A stretch of DNA of 64,000 nt from Galeopsis tetrahit (GCA_963675135.1 OY776131.1:32077381-32141380); one strand, 5' to 3'. Numbered from the stretch's first letter, positions 1 through 11,296 are shown. The notes: generated by a model not told the origin, from the letters alone. Program-made: numbers and translations.

Positions 1-475
1 TGAATACTGCATGTTATTTGATCAATAAATCACCATCATCGATCGTTGATTTGAAAATTCCATACTAAATCTGGTATGAAAAATTGCATGTCATACAGAG
101 TGTTTATAAGGAGAAATGGTTGTGGCTTTATCAACAACTGAAAATTTAATTGCAATCGGTTGTGGCTTTATCAACAACTGAAGTTGAATACATAAATGTG
201 ATTGGGGCGGTTATTGAGGTTATTTGGCTAAAGGTCACAAGCAAGAATTTCAGGGTAAATCAAAAGACTATGGAGACTTGGTGTGATAATCAAAGTGTTA
301 TGCACTTAGTGTTTTGTATTGTGAGAGGTGCAAACACACCAGTGTTAACTAAATTTTGTAAGGGATGTAGTGGAGAAAGATCCGATATTCGTTGTGAAAA
401 TTGAAATAGAAGACAATGTAGTTAATATGTTAACCAAGATTTTACCAAGTGCAAATTTCAAGTAATCTTCATAAG
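1..475 (+). pseudogene. Ty1/copia polyprotein remnant (integrase end joined to RNase H)
   Basis: The first 110 bases read as the end of a copia integrase (NTACYLINKSPSS, then a stop in the expected IP-x-IW context). The text then jumps to the RNase H domain: ALSTTEVEYI near 163-192, WLK near 222, the catalytic-type CDNQS near 283-297, and the end DNVVNMLTKILPSANFK near 412-462 after a frame change. The whole reverse transcriptase is missing, so this is an internally deleted relic. A 25-bp segment at 118-142 is repeated at 158-182, a local duplication at the deletion junction. The family assignment is confident because these motifs are diagnostic of copia; the copy is clearly non-functional. 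Confidence 0.85.
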
Positions 476-1217
476 TTGGTGGGGATGTTTGATGGATAAG
501 ATTTAACACTTGGACATTTAAAGTGGAGAATTGGTAATGGTAAAAGCAAAGTGGTTAATCAAGTGAGGACATCTCAACTGAGATGGGGAGATGAGATGTT
601 CAATAGAGTTGTCTAAGTTCAGTAGATTGGGGTTTAGGTGACATAGCATAAGCTGGAGTTTATCAGTTGGGTCTGACAGATGTGAGTTTAACAACTGAGT
701 TTATTAGTTGGGGTTTCTGAATTGTAGTTTCAAGCGAGTTGGCGTAAGTTCAGAAGAGTTAGAATTATATTTTTAACTGGGCAAAAAAAACTGAATTTAA
801 TCCAACTCAAAACTTATTGCACTTTTTTTTATCTATCTCAAAATTATTATGGGTATGTTTGAATTTGAGCAATACTTCGGGTCTCTCCTCGCTTAATCCA
901 ACTCAAAATTTATTTGCACTTTTTTTTATCTATCTCAAAATTATATATATGTACTCCTAATATAGAAATAACACATTTAATCAATACTCTTACAACATTA
1001 TTTTATTTTTAAAATTATCACTCATTTACACTCACATTTTACCTCACACTTAACTGAATTTCATACCCTCGCTAAATTCCCTTTACAACTCACTAAATTT
1101 TTCAAAATACATTTTTTTTTAAATTTAACTTCTTACATCAAAAATTATTTTTCCTAATTTGTGTGTCACACACTGCATAGCTTGATGGAGGGGGTATAAA
1201 AATGAAAGAGAACTTCT
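476..1217. other. Decayed copia 3' end and AT-rich DNA
   Basis: A purine run GGTGGGGA at 478-485, just after the copia remnant, has the position of a polypurine tract, so TGTTTGATGG at 486 may start a decayed 3' LTR. No matching LTR end was found. A block of about 50 bp near 797-846 is repeated near 893-946 (AATCCAACTCAAAA followed by a T-rich tract). No gene is visible. Confidence 0.4.
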
Positions 1218-1225
1218 CAATAAAA

Positions 1226-2142
1226 GGGTCAGGTTATATATCCCTCCACACTTGTTAAATATACTCCCCGATACATGCACTCCCCTCAAAATGGATTAGG
1301 TTATATATCCCTCTTTTTCTCTTCTTCATTCTTTCTTCTTCTCATTTTTTCAAAAATCCTAAAACATAACTATTCATCTTCCCCCTCCACCAATCCGCCG
1401 CCTCCCCCGCCAGCAGCGTCGCCGTCGCCCAGCCACCTTCTCCCTCTACCTAGCGGCACCACCCCATCTTTCCTTTTTTTCTTGTGCCGCCCCCATCCAC
1501 CTTGCACCGTCCCCCACCCACCCTTCGTCGCTCCGCCAAGCCCTCCCACACCCCTGCACGGCCATTTTTTTTAATGTCTGCAACAATCGGCGGCGGTGCA
1601 CCTCCTCCCTCGCCAGCCGCTGCCGCCACATTGCCTGAACCCTAATCGCAGGTAGGTTTGTTTTAATATTTTTTATTTTCGGCGTAGAGTGTTAAAAAAT
1701 AAACACTCTCGTCGAAAAATATTGTCGACGAGAGTGTTTATATTTTAGCACTCTTTGTCGAATTATTTCAATTTTTTTTCTTTCAACGAAATCTTGTCGA
1801 CGAGAGTGTGTTTTTTCGACACAATATTGTCGATCATATACCTTATTTTCGATAAACCAGTGTCGATCGATACTGGTTTATCGAAAAAATGCCATGGTTT
1901 TTTTTTTGGTGATTTTTGTTGGATCTTTGTTGGACTTTGATTTTGGTATTGTGGTGGCGGCGGCGGCCGCTGGGGTTGGTGGTGGCTGCAAAAATTAGAG
2001 TTAGTTTGTAAGGGTTTATAGGGAGTGTATCTATCTAATGAATATTTTATAAAAGGTTAAATTTGATTTACATGAATATTAAATTAATAAATGGGAAGGG
2101 GGAGTAAACTTAACAAGTATGCAGGGGTATATAGCCTGGGCC
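1226..2142. mobile_element. hAT-like non-autonomous transposon with 8-bp TSD
   Basis: The two ends are inverted repeats of about 44 bp with several mismatches: GGGTCAGGTTATATATCCC at the left, and GGCCCAGGCTATATACCCC on the complement of the right end. The element is flanked by a perfect 8-bp direct repeat CAATAAAA at 1218-1225 and 2143-2150. An 8-bp duplication fits hAT (or P) elements; the TIR is longer than usual for hAT. Inside are a proline-rich, GC-rich stretch (1380-1640) that ends at a splice-donor-like GCAG/GTAGGT, and a strongly palindromic block. No transposase is present. Confidence 0.75.
1701..1887. repeat. Two perfect hairpins inside the hAT-like element
   Basis: The first hairpin pairs 1701-1715 with 1725-1739 (15 bp, 9-nt loop). 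The second pairs 1846-1861 with 1872-1887 (16 bp, 10-nt loop). The word GTCGACGAGAGTGT of the first hairpin recurs near 1797-1809. These may come from nested insertion of a palindromic unit; a small-RNA role is possible but unsupported. Confidence 0.8.
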
Positions 2143-2217
2143 CAATAAAATGAGCCTCAGCCCAATAACCTCACTTGAAAACACATGGGCCGACCTACTT
2201 CCATTCCTTTACAATAT

Positions 2218-3464
2218 GGGCGCGGTTATAGACACCCACCGATCTATTGAGGACACCCACGAGATGAGGACACACACAATTGAGATGAGGACACCCACGT
2301 AAAAAATACTAAAATACCCCTTCCTTCCTAAACCCTAATTAACCCCCCTTATCTCCTCATTTTCCATCATTTTCAGAGGGACACCCACTTCTCCCCCTTC
2401 CTCCTCCCAAGCGGCGCCGCCGCCCATCCAATCGGCCACCGCCCATCCAATCGGCCACCGCCCTCCAATCGACCGGCCCCACCCAATCGGTCACCGCCCA
2501 CCTCCTCCCTCACCACGTCGCGGCCGCCACCGCCTAATTTCTCCCTCCCCACGTCGCTGCCGCCGTCGCCCACTGTCTCCCTCCCCACGTCGTGGCCGTC
2601 GTCGCCCTCATCCCAGCGACGCGACCGTTCGCACCCCTCCTCCCGGCGTTCGCTTCTCCCCTACCCACGCCGCCCGCGTCCGCCCCTCCCCCTCCCTCGC
2701 CGCCCGCGTCCTCCACTTCCCTCCCCTTCGCCGCGGCCATTCTTTCCCCTCCCCTCCGTCGCGGCCGTTCGCATCCCTCCTCCCTTCTAGCGGCCGCCGC
2801 CTCCCACCTCCTCTCCATGAAAGTCGTCGCCCACCCTTCCTATGTCGCCGTCGCCGCCGTCATTTGAAGGTAAGTATTTTACAGATTTGATTTTAAAATT
2901 AGGGTTTTGAAATTTGTAAAAAACAATTGAATTTTTTGTATTAGGGTTTTTAGTTTTTACAGATCTAAGTGTGGGTTTTTTGAGTTTGTTCATTGATTTT
3001 TTTTTATTTTTTTTTCGCACAATTGGAAGTTGTTTAGGAATTATTTTCGTACACAAATTGTTCGAAAATAAGTCCAGGACAATTTGTGTTTGTTCGAAAA
3101 AAACTTCAAGACAATATGTGTTTGTTCGAAAAAAAATTCATGTTCGAAAAAAACTTCAACACAATATGTGTTTGTTCGGAAAAAAATTCCGTGCAACTTG
3201 AGTTTGTTTTTTGAAATTTTTCGTACACCTTCAGAAATTTTTTGTTTTTTATTTTTTTTAAAATTTTGTGTTTTTTGGAGTTTTTTTTTTTGTTGAAGTA
3301 CTGTTTTTGTTTTGACGGTGATGGGTGATGATTCTGTCGTGAAATTTAATGGGTGGGTGTACTCATCTTCGTTTTTTTATAAATTTCACATGAGGGGTAT
3401 ATTGGACATTTCACAAGTTCCAGAAGATGAAAAAAATGTTTGGTGGGTGTACTCAGTAGATTGG
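2218..3464. mobile_element. Non-autonomous MULE derivative, right terminus truncated
   Basis: The left end GGGCGCGGTTATAGACACCC, with the following ACACCCAC repeats, is nearly the same as the TIR of the large MULE at 20211. Near 3440-3463 about 24 bp matches the inverted inner part of that TIR, then homology stops where the last 20 or so bases should be. No TSD was found. The interior has a GC-rich, proline/alanine-rich open stretch (about 2365-2866), a splice-donor-like AAG/GTAAGT at about 2869-2874, and repeats of the TTCGAA motif, mirroring the 5' half of a gene of the large element. It probably moved with help from a related element. Confidence 0.75.
3055..3240. repeat. TTCGAA-centred tandem repeats
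   Basis: At least five copies of a degenerate unit, TTGTTCGAAAA(A)n followed by ACTTCAA(G/C)ACAAT, occur with a spacing of roughly 30-50 bp. The hexamer TTCGAA is the same core found in all three arrays of the MULE at 20211-27714. Confidence 0.75.
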
Positions 3465-4614
3465 CCGAATTGTCAATGCAAACCCGGTTCAATGATTTTC
3501 AGAGTCAATCTTGGTCCAACAAAATTCGAACCGGCTCTGAAAAACACAAGTTGCATAGAAGGGCCCACAACCAAACCAAATTGTGATAAAAGGTGAATCC
3601 CTGGCTACACTGCCACTTCCCTTGTCCTTAAGCCCAATCCCCACCAAATAAGATAAGGTAGTATATGTATATGGTTTACAAACACACAAACAGTACCTTA
3701 AAAACTGTCTGAACATACATACTATTTTCATCACTCTAAAAGTTGTTCATTTATTTAATTTTTTGAAATTGATTAAGAAATATGGTATTGCATGTGTAAT
3801 GGTTTATTGAAGTCAGAGTCGGTCCTGAAATTTTATAAGCTTGGGGCGAACAAGATAAATGAATCTCTTTTTTTTAGCATAATGAAGATGGGTGAGGGAG
3901 GAAGATTACTTTTTATAGAGGATAAACATGATATTTTACAACAAAAACTCTTAAAATAAGTATGAAATGTGTAAATATAGACAGTACATGAAACATGCAT
4001 GTACATATCATGCACGAAATGTGCACAGTATGTACGGATACATTTTAATTCAATGTTATTTCATATGATATTTATGGATATTTTTTAAAATATATCGACA
4101 TTTTATTGATATTTTTTTATATTCTCTCTATATTTTATCGATATTATGTTCGATATTGTTATTGATTCTTGCTTTCGAAGGGCTGATGGAGTATTTTAAT
4201 TTAAAAAATATGCAATGATAATAAGTGACAGCAGGCTAAATGCAGATGCAGGCATGCTCAAAACCACCTATCTAGGGGAGTAGCCTCTGTAGGAATAATA
4301 AAGCTGCTGTGCTGCTGCTCAAAAACATTTTTGTTGTATTCCTTTTGTTCATATTACTTCCTTCTCATACCAAAATATCATCAAACCCACACCACACATA
4401 TATATATTTAGACACTTGATACATCCAATACAAAAGCATATTTTTCACTTCCCAAAATACAACAAGAAAGAAACTACAGTCTTTGTTTTACACTGCTCCA
4501 TTTTTGGTATGATCCCAAATTCAAATCATACTATTAACTTTAACAGTTACCTAATCTTTAGTCAAAATATTTCTTCTTCTTCTTCTTTCTTTCTTTATTG
4601 TTGTTGTTCAATGT
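3465..4614. other. Intergenic, 3' flank of LOG
   Basis: AT-rich sequence without a supported gene. Short open frames here have no recognisable motifs. The last few hundred bases should hold the 3' untranslated region and polyadenylation site of the LOG gene, which is read toward lower coordinates. Confidence 0.5.
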
Positions 4615-5860
4615 TCATAGAGCAATTTCAGGTTGTTGCAGAGTAGTGAACCCCACTTGTTCCACCTCCCAATTCAAGCTGGAAACAAGTTCATCTTGCA
4701 CTGGCACGTATTCCTATATATATCATCAAAGATTAAAACAAATGAGAAGCAATTAAGTAAGACAGAGGCAAAAGTGTGATGATTCTTTCCCATATGAGAC
4801 GTATTGTTTTTGCCATTTGTGTGAAAAGTAGGAAGATTATTGGGAAATGAAATTGATTTAACCTCCAGTTTGTGCACAAGGTCTTTGGCATTGGGAGCAG
4901 AGACAAAGATGTTTCGTTGGCAAGGCTTTATGAACCCATCGTCCACTGCTTTGTCAATGAAGTTTAGGAGGAAGTTGTAGTACCCATCAACGTTCAGTAA
5001 TCCCACCTAATTTTTTATAATCATTTCAACATTCTTTAAATTCAAGAATCACCATGTATGTATATATATACTAATAATTCTTACAGGTTTGTCATGGATG
5101 CCCAGTTGAGCCCATGTAATGACCTCCAAAAGCTCCTCCAAAGTCCCATATCCACCTATTAGCCCAACAAATTTAAAATAAAACCAAAAGGGGCCTAATT
5201 AATTAAAAAGATTTTGCATGAGAGAGAAAACCTGGTAAAGCTATGAAGCAATCAGAATGGCGGGCCATTTCAGCCTTTCTCTGATGCATATCACCAACCA
5301 CCTTCAATTCCCCTACAGTTTCTCCAGTTTTCTGCAATAAAAATCGAATCTTTACATAACCCTAAAACCCAAAATCCAACAAAAAAAAATACAGAAATCA
5401 AACACCAACCTCTTTCCCAATCAAAGGCCTCGGTATGATCCTGTCATATTATCACCATTTAAGAAAACACAAATATCCCAATACGATCATTTTGCAGAAA
5501 TTGAAAGAAAAAACAAAAAAGGGGAAAAAGAAAGAAATAAACAAACCCAAGAACATGGCCTCCGCCGCTATGAACGGCCTGAGCCACCAAACCCATTAAC
5601 CCTATGCTTCCGCCGCCGTACACAAGATCCAACCTTTTTGCCACCTTCATGCATATAAAAAATAATCAGTATCTTGTTAGATCAAAAAAGATGAATTTAA
5701 AGTTGGCATTTATTGATTCTTGAATTAATACAACACGCACCAGCTCGTGCCCTAACTCGAGGGCGGCTTCTCTGTAACAATCCCTTTTTCCAGAACTACT
5801 TCCACAGAAAACACAGACGCTTTTGAATCTTGATTTCGCTATTATTTTTTCTTCTTCCAT
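4615..5860 (-). CDS. LOG: Cytokinin riboside 5'-monophosphate phosphoribohydrolase (LONELY GUY)
   Basis: LOG enzymes release active cytokinin bases from cytokinin nucleotides in one step. Seven exons with GT/AG borders fit a continuous frame: 5860-5741, 5644-5547, 5440-5410, 5331-5232, 5155-5085, 5006-4863 and 4713-4615. They give about 220 residues, the usual LOG length, with no stop or frameshift. The protein starts MEEEKIIAKSRFKSVCVFCG and has the nucleotide-binding GGGSIGLMG (about residue 51) and the catalytic motif PGGYGTLEE, shared by all LOG and lysine-decarboxylase-like proteins. The start is the first ATG, just before the conserved VCVFCGSSSG. It sits between transposons but looks functional; the LOG subtype cannot be fixed by eye. 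Confidence 0.95.
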
Positions 5861-6182
5861 CTTTCTTTTTTTTTTTTAGGTTGAAACGATTTCGTGTTTT
5901 GCAAGAGGGCTGCAGCTATACTTGAAACTAAAGATTGAAATTAGATGCACGGCCGTATATATATATATATAATGTGAAGAAGAGCATACATAAATGGCTG
6001 TAAGTTTTTTTGTTTGAACGAATTACTGATTAAATGCGGACAAAAAGAAAAGAAAAGAAAAGAAAAGAAAATGGGTGTATTTCTCTTGGTAATGACCTTT
6101 GGATTTTGCGCCTTCTAACCCCGAGCGTACACGTGGCACTGACGGTTTCAATTATACATTCCTGATTTTACGAAATACAGTA
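5861..6182 (-). promoter_or_regulatory. LOG 5' flank with TATA-like run
   Basis: Upstream of the LOG start, on the minus strand, lie a pyrimidine-purine 5' leader and an alternating TA run at about 5955-5972, roughly 100 bp before the ATG. That is a plausible core promoter, but such runs are common here. An AAAAG microsatellite lies at about 6045-6070. A Stowaway MITE starts at 6183, about 320 bp upstream of the start codon. Confidence 0.4.
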
Positions 6183-6455
6183 CTCTATCCGTCCATGATT
6201 TTATACGGGTGTAAAATGGCACACAAAATAAGAAAATTAATTTAGTGGAGATTTTAAAAAATAATTTTATAAAATAAATAAATGAGTTAACTTTTTAGTA
6301 TGGGTGAAGAAAAATTAATAATATTTGTAATTTATGTAAAATAGAGTATATTGTGACTTGTGAGGGTGAACTTTATAAAAAAAAATTAATTTTAAGGATG
6401 AGAAAGTTATTGTGGAAGAAAAAAAAAAGTGAAAGTAATTGCAGGACGGATAGAG
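6183..6455. mobile_element. Stowaway-type MITE
   Basis: The ends are perfect 12-bp inverted repeats, CTCTATCCGTCC, and TA dinucleotides flank both sides (6181-6182 and 6456-6457). This is the structure of Tc1/mariner-derived Stowaway MITEs. No coding capacity. Confidence 0.85.
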
Positions 6456-6583
6456 TAATAATTTTCACATGCATGTTGATATGTATCAAAAGTGTAATAA
6501 TGAGTATGATTTTGAGTTATAATTTTGTAAATTATTATGAATAAAATAAATAAATTGACTTGTGTGTGGACTCAAAAGTAATA

Positions 6584-6881
6584 CTCCATATGTTCCGTTA
6601 TTAATTGAATATTTACTATTTGCAATGATTTTAATGTAAGAATTGTTTATTGATATTAAAGACGATAGAGTGATTTTTTGGGAGGGATGTGATGGGTAAT
6701 TCAACTTATTTGAGAGAGAAATTTTAGTTCGTATGTAAAAAGTAATGACATTTGGTGTAAATAAGAGATGTTTGGAAGAGTTTTAAAGGAGTAAAAAGTT
6801 ATTTTCAAATAAGGGAATGTTCAATTAATAATGAGACAAATGTCTTTGAGAAATATTTAAATAATAATGAAATGGAGGGAG
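6584..6881. mobile_element. Stowaway-type MITE
   Basis: Left end CTCCATATGTTCC and right end (complement) CTCCCTCCATTTC, flanked by TA on both sides. The TIRs are diverged, so this is an older copy. The sequence just inside both ends is also complementary (for example AATATTTAC near 6608). Confidence 0.7.
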
Positions 6882-7267
6882 TAATATATTGTACTATAGA
6901 ATTGTGGTTATTGTAAAGATGGAATTTATAAACATTTTTTTCAATTTAAGGATATTAAAATTATTGCGCAACTATCCCCCAAAAAAATTGTAAAAGTTAA
7001 ACGAATAGTTTATTTTTTTATTAGAACTTCTAACAATTTCAAGGATCTCCTTAAATTTGAAAATTTCGAATTGAGAATGCCCTTTCTCTCACGGAGGAAG
7101 TTGAAAGAGTGTGAAAATTTTGTACACTTTTTGTTGTGTTGGGAAACATAAATGTGAGATAAAAAGGTTAAAGACATTGTTTAAAACAGGAAAAAATGGG
7201 GTAATACTTTACTTTCACCAAAATGGTGGTATGTTGGTCATGTAATACTTTACTTTCACAACTAGAA
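6882..7267. other. Intergenic
   Basis: AT-rich sequence with no supported gene. A short phrase containing AATACTTTACTTTCAC occurs twice (near 7203 and 7242). Confidence 0.4.
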
Positions 7268-7275
7268 AACTAATT

Positions 7276-8835
7276 AGGGTCTTTCTATGGTAAGGCAGGC
7301 TTCGCCCTACCTTATAAAAAGCAATCCTTCAAATACCATCAGATTGTTGATCTAACGTACGAAATTTATTTTATATGATTGCACTTCGCATTAGTGCGTT
7401 TGCTCTATGCAATATGCGATCGCATTATATCGCCCTACTAATAAATTAAATTAATATATACAAAATGACAAAACTAACCTTTTAATTTAAAATAAAAAAA
7501 GTTAATTATAAAATAAAATATACATCCCTATTAACATTTCATTATTAAATCGAAATACTTATTAACATAATCAAATAATTTAAAATTGTCAATTCCTCAT
7601 TCCATCTTGTTCAAGTTGTAAATTGTTTCGTTTCAGGAAGAACTTGATCAAATATCAGTAAGAGTGAAAATAAAATCTGTAATCTTTGTTAGAACACTGT
7701 ATCCGCCCTCGAAACCTCCAAGGCTTGACCCAAATCTTGCTGTTAAGCAATGGTACTATGGGAGAAATTCTCCAATTCTACAAACTTTAATATTCTGATC
7801 TGGTGTTGGTATCCGATCAAAATCCGACATCAAACGACGAAATCTAACTGTTTGAATGATTTCTAAAATAATACTGCAGAACCTCAACGGGTTGAGCCTT
7901 CTATCCATCAATGGAGTCCTCGCAGATCGAAGCATCCCTCAAAACCTGCTCCATATGAAAACTCGCTCTTCTGAACAATGATGATCGGACGAGGATTCTC
8001 AAGTCACACATCAATTAATTAGGACATTTTTAATTAGGGTTTCGAACAAGACAGTTTCGAATTAGGGATGCATTCAATGTTTTGTGTAAGATCAGATAAT
8101 TGAAAATTGAGACAAGTATGTAGACACGAGTTCAACAAATCCCAATTTATTATCTCGTGATTCAAAATCTGTGCACAAAAGGGGCTTTGCAGATCTGAAT
8201 TCTCACTTTCCAAACTTACTTTCCTAGATCGTAAATGCCTAGTTTGATTCGAAATATCATCTGAAATTCTCTTAAAACTATTTGTAAATTGGGGCGTGCA
8301 ATTCAAAACCGCGCACAAAACTATCAAATGTCATCCGCGAATCGCCACGGTTTTTTGTATCTAGTCTGTTACCCTTCAACAGTGGTTTCGTTCTGGATCC
8401 CTGTAGTAGATTCGAGGAAGACAGTACACAAGTTAGAGACGGCTGCTCATCCTGCAATTGGTCAAGAATCCTGGGAGAGCTCAGGATAATGTGATGAAGA
8501 AGGTAATTGATGAAAAGAGTTTCGAATTATGATTAAGAATGAGTTTAGATTGATGAAATAAGTTTTACTACTATGATAATATTTTTTAACTACACGATGA
8601 TTAAAAAAAAATTGGTTGAGAAGAAGCATGATTAATTAAATTGATGATTAATGTTTTAACTAAAAAAATATTATTAGGGCATTTTAGTAATTCAATAAAA
8701 AAAATTATAAAATTTTTAATTTGAATTTAATAGCGAAGGGCGATCGCATATAACAAAGTTAAATGAGGTGGCGAATTTTCATTCGACGCCTTATGTAAAA
8801 CAGGGCGAAACTCCTGTCTAATGGTAGAAAGCCCC
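7276..8835. mobile_element. hAT-like non-autonomous transposon with 8-bp TSD
   Basis: A perfect 8-bp duplication AACTAATT lies at 7268-7275 and 8836-8843. The left end AGGGTCTTTCTATGGTAAGG pairs with the complemented right end GGGGCTTTCTACCATTAGAC. Complementarity continues inward past GCGATCGCAT, found near 7418 and 8741. The interior (about 7620-8500) is less AT-rich than the rest and could be a captured gene fragment or the remains of the parent element, but no domain was recognised. Confidence 0.75.
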
Positions 8836-8843
8836 AACTAATT

Positions 8844-9135
8844 TTTATTAACAGAAACCTTCCATTATTATTTATTATTTTATTTAGTTAAAAGTTAGTA
8901 ACATGAAATTAAGAATTAATGATCATACTTGTCACTAAAAATTCATTTTCATCATTAAAAAGTTTTACCTAAAAAAATTATAATAATTTTTATTATTAAA
9001 AGTCAAAATTTTCTTATAGTGTTTATATCTAATTGTAAATTTTTTTGATTATATATACTGCATTGCAAATTGTGACTATCATGCCGTACCTATCATTTTT
9101 TTTCCCTTGAAAAAATCATCTTATGAGACTTATGG

Positions 9136-9170
<35 letters not shown>

Positions 9171-9171
9171 A
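8844..9171. other. AT-rich spacer with TA microsatellite
   Basis: No gene seen. An alternating TA run occupies about 9137-9166. Confidence 0.5.
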
Positions 9172-9413
9172 CTTTTTTCGTTCGTCTATAAATTTTCGGT
9201 TACTTTTTAGTATAAAAATTTTAAAAAATAATTAAATAATAAGTATAGTACAAATGATGTGATTGATAGAAGGAGGGAGATAGAGAGAAAAAATAAGATA
9301 TAAAGTGAATGTAAAAATAAAAAATTATAAATATTTATAAAAAAGGTATGAGAAGCTTATAGATAAGTGGATTAAAATGATAAAATATAAAATTTATAGA
9401 CGAACGGAGAAAA
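9172..9413. mobile_element. Stowaway-like MITE
   Basis: The left end CTTTTTTCGTTCGTCTATAA pairs with the complement of the right end TTATAGACGAACGGAGAAAA. TA dinucleotides flank both ends. The TIR differs from the common CTCCCTCCGTCCC form. Confidence 0.65.
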
Positions 9414-9980
9414 TATTATTTTACATTATTATTCTAAAGGCCATATTTTTCTTGTTCACTCCAATCTAATTATGATAAAAAAATCGACTTTGCAGATGCA
9501 TATTCTTGGTCTTACGAAAATGAAAAGATGCTTATTGAGGTGAGATGACAAAGTAAGAAACTATCCACGGAAAATTGTCAATACTAATACATTTTTTATA
9601 ATACCCAAGAATTTTATAATAAAAAGAATAAAAAATAATTAATTTATATATTATGTTAAAATAAAAATTATATTATACGCGCATATGTGTATATGCATTA
9701 GATAATTCAATGGTATCAAATAATTTTCAGAACTTTGTTTAACCATTTCATATATACCATGCGTTTTATTTTACATTATGGGAATCAAAAAGGGTAATAA
9801 ACTTATGTGTAACGTTTGTAACTCACATGCACCCATTTCCACCTTAATTTTTCATTTGTGAGAATTAAAGTAATTAAATTGATGTAAATTATGATTGTAA
9901 CGGTTCGTCTGTTTTATATATTCTTGCTTCCCACACACCAAATATCAATGCTATATATGTGTGGTGTACGTAGATTAGTA
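9414..9980. other. Intergenic
   Basis: AT-rich; no gene, hairpin or repeat that can be supported. Confidence 0.4.
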
Positions 9981-10196
9981 GTATCCATATAAATTAAGTT
10001 TAGTTTAGTTTAAGTATGTCTTTTAGAAATTCTCTTAAGAACAATACTCTCAGTATCCATATAAATTAAGTTTAGTTTAGTTTAAGTATGTCATTTAGAA
10101 ATTCTCTTAAGAACAGTACTCCCAGTATCCATATAAATTAAGTTTAGTTTAGTTTAAGTATGTCTTTTAGAAATTCTCTTAAGAACAATACTCCCT
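9981..10196. repeat. 72-bp unit repeated three times
   Basis: Units start at 9981, 10053 and 10125, each beginning GTATCCATATAAATTAAG. They differ by only a few bases, so the triplication is recent. The third unit runs into the Stowaway MITE that starts at 10191. Confidence 0.9.
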
Positions 10197-10404
10197 CCAT
10201 TTCGGGGAAAGCTTCCCATGAGCTTCGGGCACAGTGATTAAAAAATACTAATATAATAAGTAAATGTATTAGAGGTGATGTGATTAAGAGAGAGAAAAAT
10301 ATAAAGAAATGTGAGAGAGAATAGTTACAAAAAAAGAAATGGGTAGCTTTCTTTGGGACGGACGTAAAATGAAAGTTGTGTAGCTTTCACTGGGACGGAG
10401 GGAG
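10191..10404. mobile_element. Stowaway-type MITE
   Basis: Left end CTCCCTCCATTTC and right end (complement) CTCCCTCCGTCCC, with TA flanks at 10189-10190 and 10405-10406. Inner sequences around GAAAGCT are also complementary. Confidence 0.85.
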
Positions 10405-10664
10405 TATATAGGATTGAGTTTAGCTAAAAGAAAAACCGATTATTTATTATTCTGTGTACGTGATGGCTAGGCGACGACAATTTCGAAGAATATTTTGTAT
10501 GAGACTTTTACGTAATACTTCCGCGTTCATCTATCGAGGTGGGGATTTTTATTTAATTATTGTCATTATTAAATGCGATTTGTAATTTTATTGTTACTAA
10601 TGTGAATTATGTATGAGAAGATTTTTTTTTTTTTTTAGGATAATTATGTATGAGAAGTTGAGAA

Positions 10665-10862
10665 GTACAGAAATACAGGTCTTATGACCTTTATAAACGA
10701 GAAGTTAGAAATACAGGTCTTATGACCTTTATAAATGAGAAGTTGAGAAGTAGGTCTTATGACCTTTATAAACGAGAAGTTGAGAAGTAGGTCTTATGAC
10801 CTTTATAAACTAGAAGTTGAGAAGTAGGTCTTCTGATCTTTATAAACGAGAAGTTGAGAAGT
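10665..10862. repeat. Short tandem repeat, about 37-40 bp units
   Basis: About five units of GGTCTTATGACCTTTATAAA followed by a GAGAAGTTGAGAAGTA-like tail. It lies in or just upstream of a decayed LTR. Confidence 0.85.
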
Positions 10863-10869
10863 GACAATA

Positions 10870-11296
10870 CGTACATTAAATGCATGTTTACATTTGTGAT
10901 AATTTAATTGCTTATTGTATTTAGTTTTAGCAAGCTTGTCCCCATTGAGCTGTGATTTGTTCACCCCTTTATTTAAACACTTCAGATTTAAGGAGCTGGT
11001 GGTGAGGAGGAGCGGTGGATGACAAAGTTATTATCATTTAATAAAATCAATCGAGCTTGTTCAATTATTTAGTAAATTTTTCATGAAATGTTGAGACATT
11101 GAGGTTTCCTAGACATTCTTAAATTCTTTCGAGTTTTTATTTATTATTTAAGCTTCCGCCGAATGTTATTATATTTATTGAAAAAAATAAATTTGTAAGT
11201 TTCATTTCTTAAGTATAAATTTTGGATCACGCCCTTGTACATTTAAATTGTTAATTATTTCGTAAAATATACTTTAATGAAATTTGGGGCGTGACA
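10870..11296 (+). mobile_element. 3' part of a gypsy-type LTR related to the solo LTR at 43711
   Basis: The segment holds GGAGCTGGTGG, GGAGCGGTGGATGA and the terminus TTTGGGGCGTGACA (ending at 11296), in the same order and spacing as the last 360 bases of the solo LTR ending at 45469. The 5' end was not found. The TGTAA...CGTGACA termini resemble Tekay/Del chromovirus LTRs, an inference. Confidence 0.65.

Noticed and set aside
1275..1574. Proline-rich open frame
   Set aside because: Low-complexity GC-rich leader inside a hAT-like element; no domain, and the open frame follows from composition.
2373..2867. Overlapping Pro/Ala- or Gly/Arg-rich frames on both strands
   Set aside because: Open on several frames at once because of CCGCC/GGCGG composition; best seen as a transposon leader exon.
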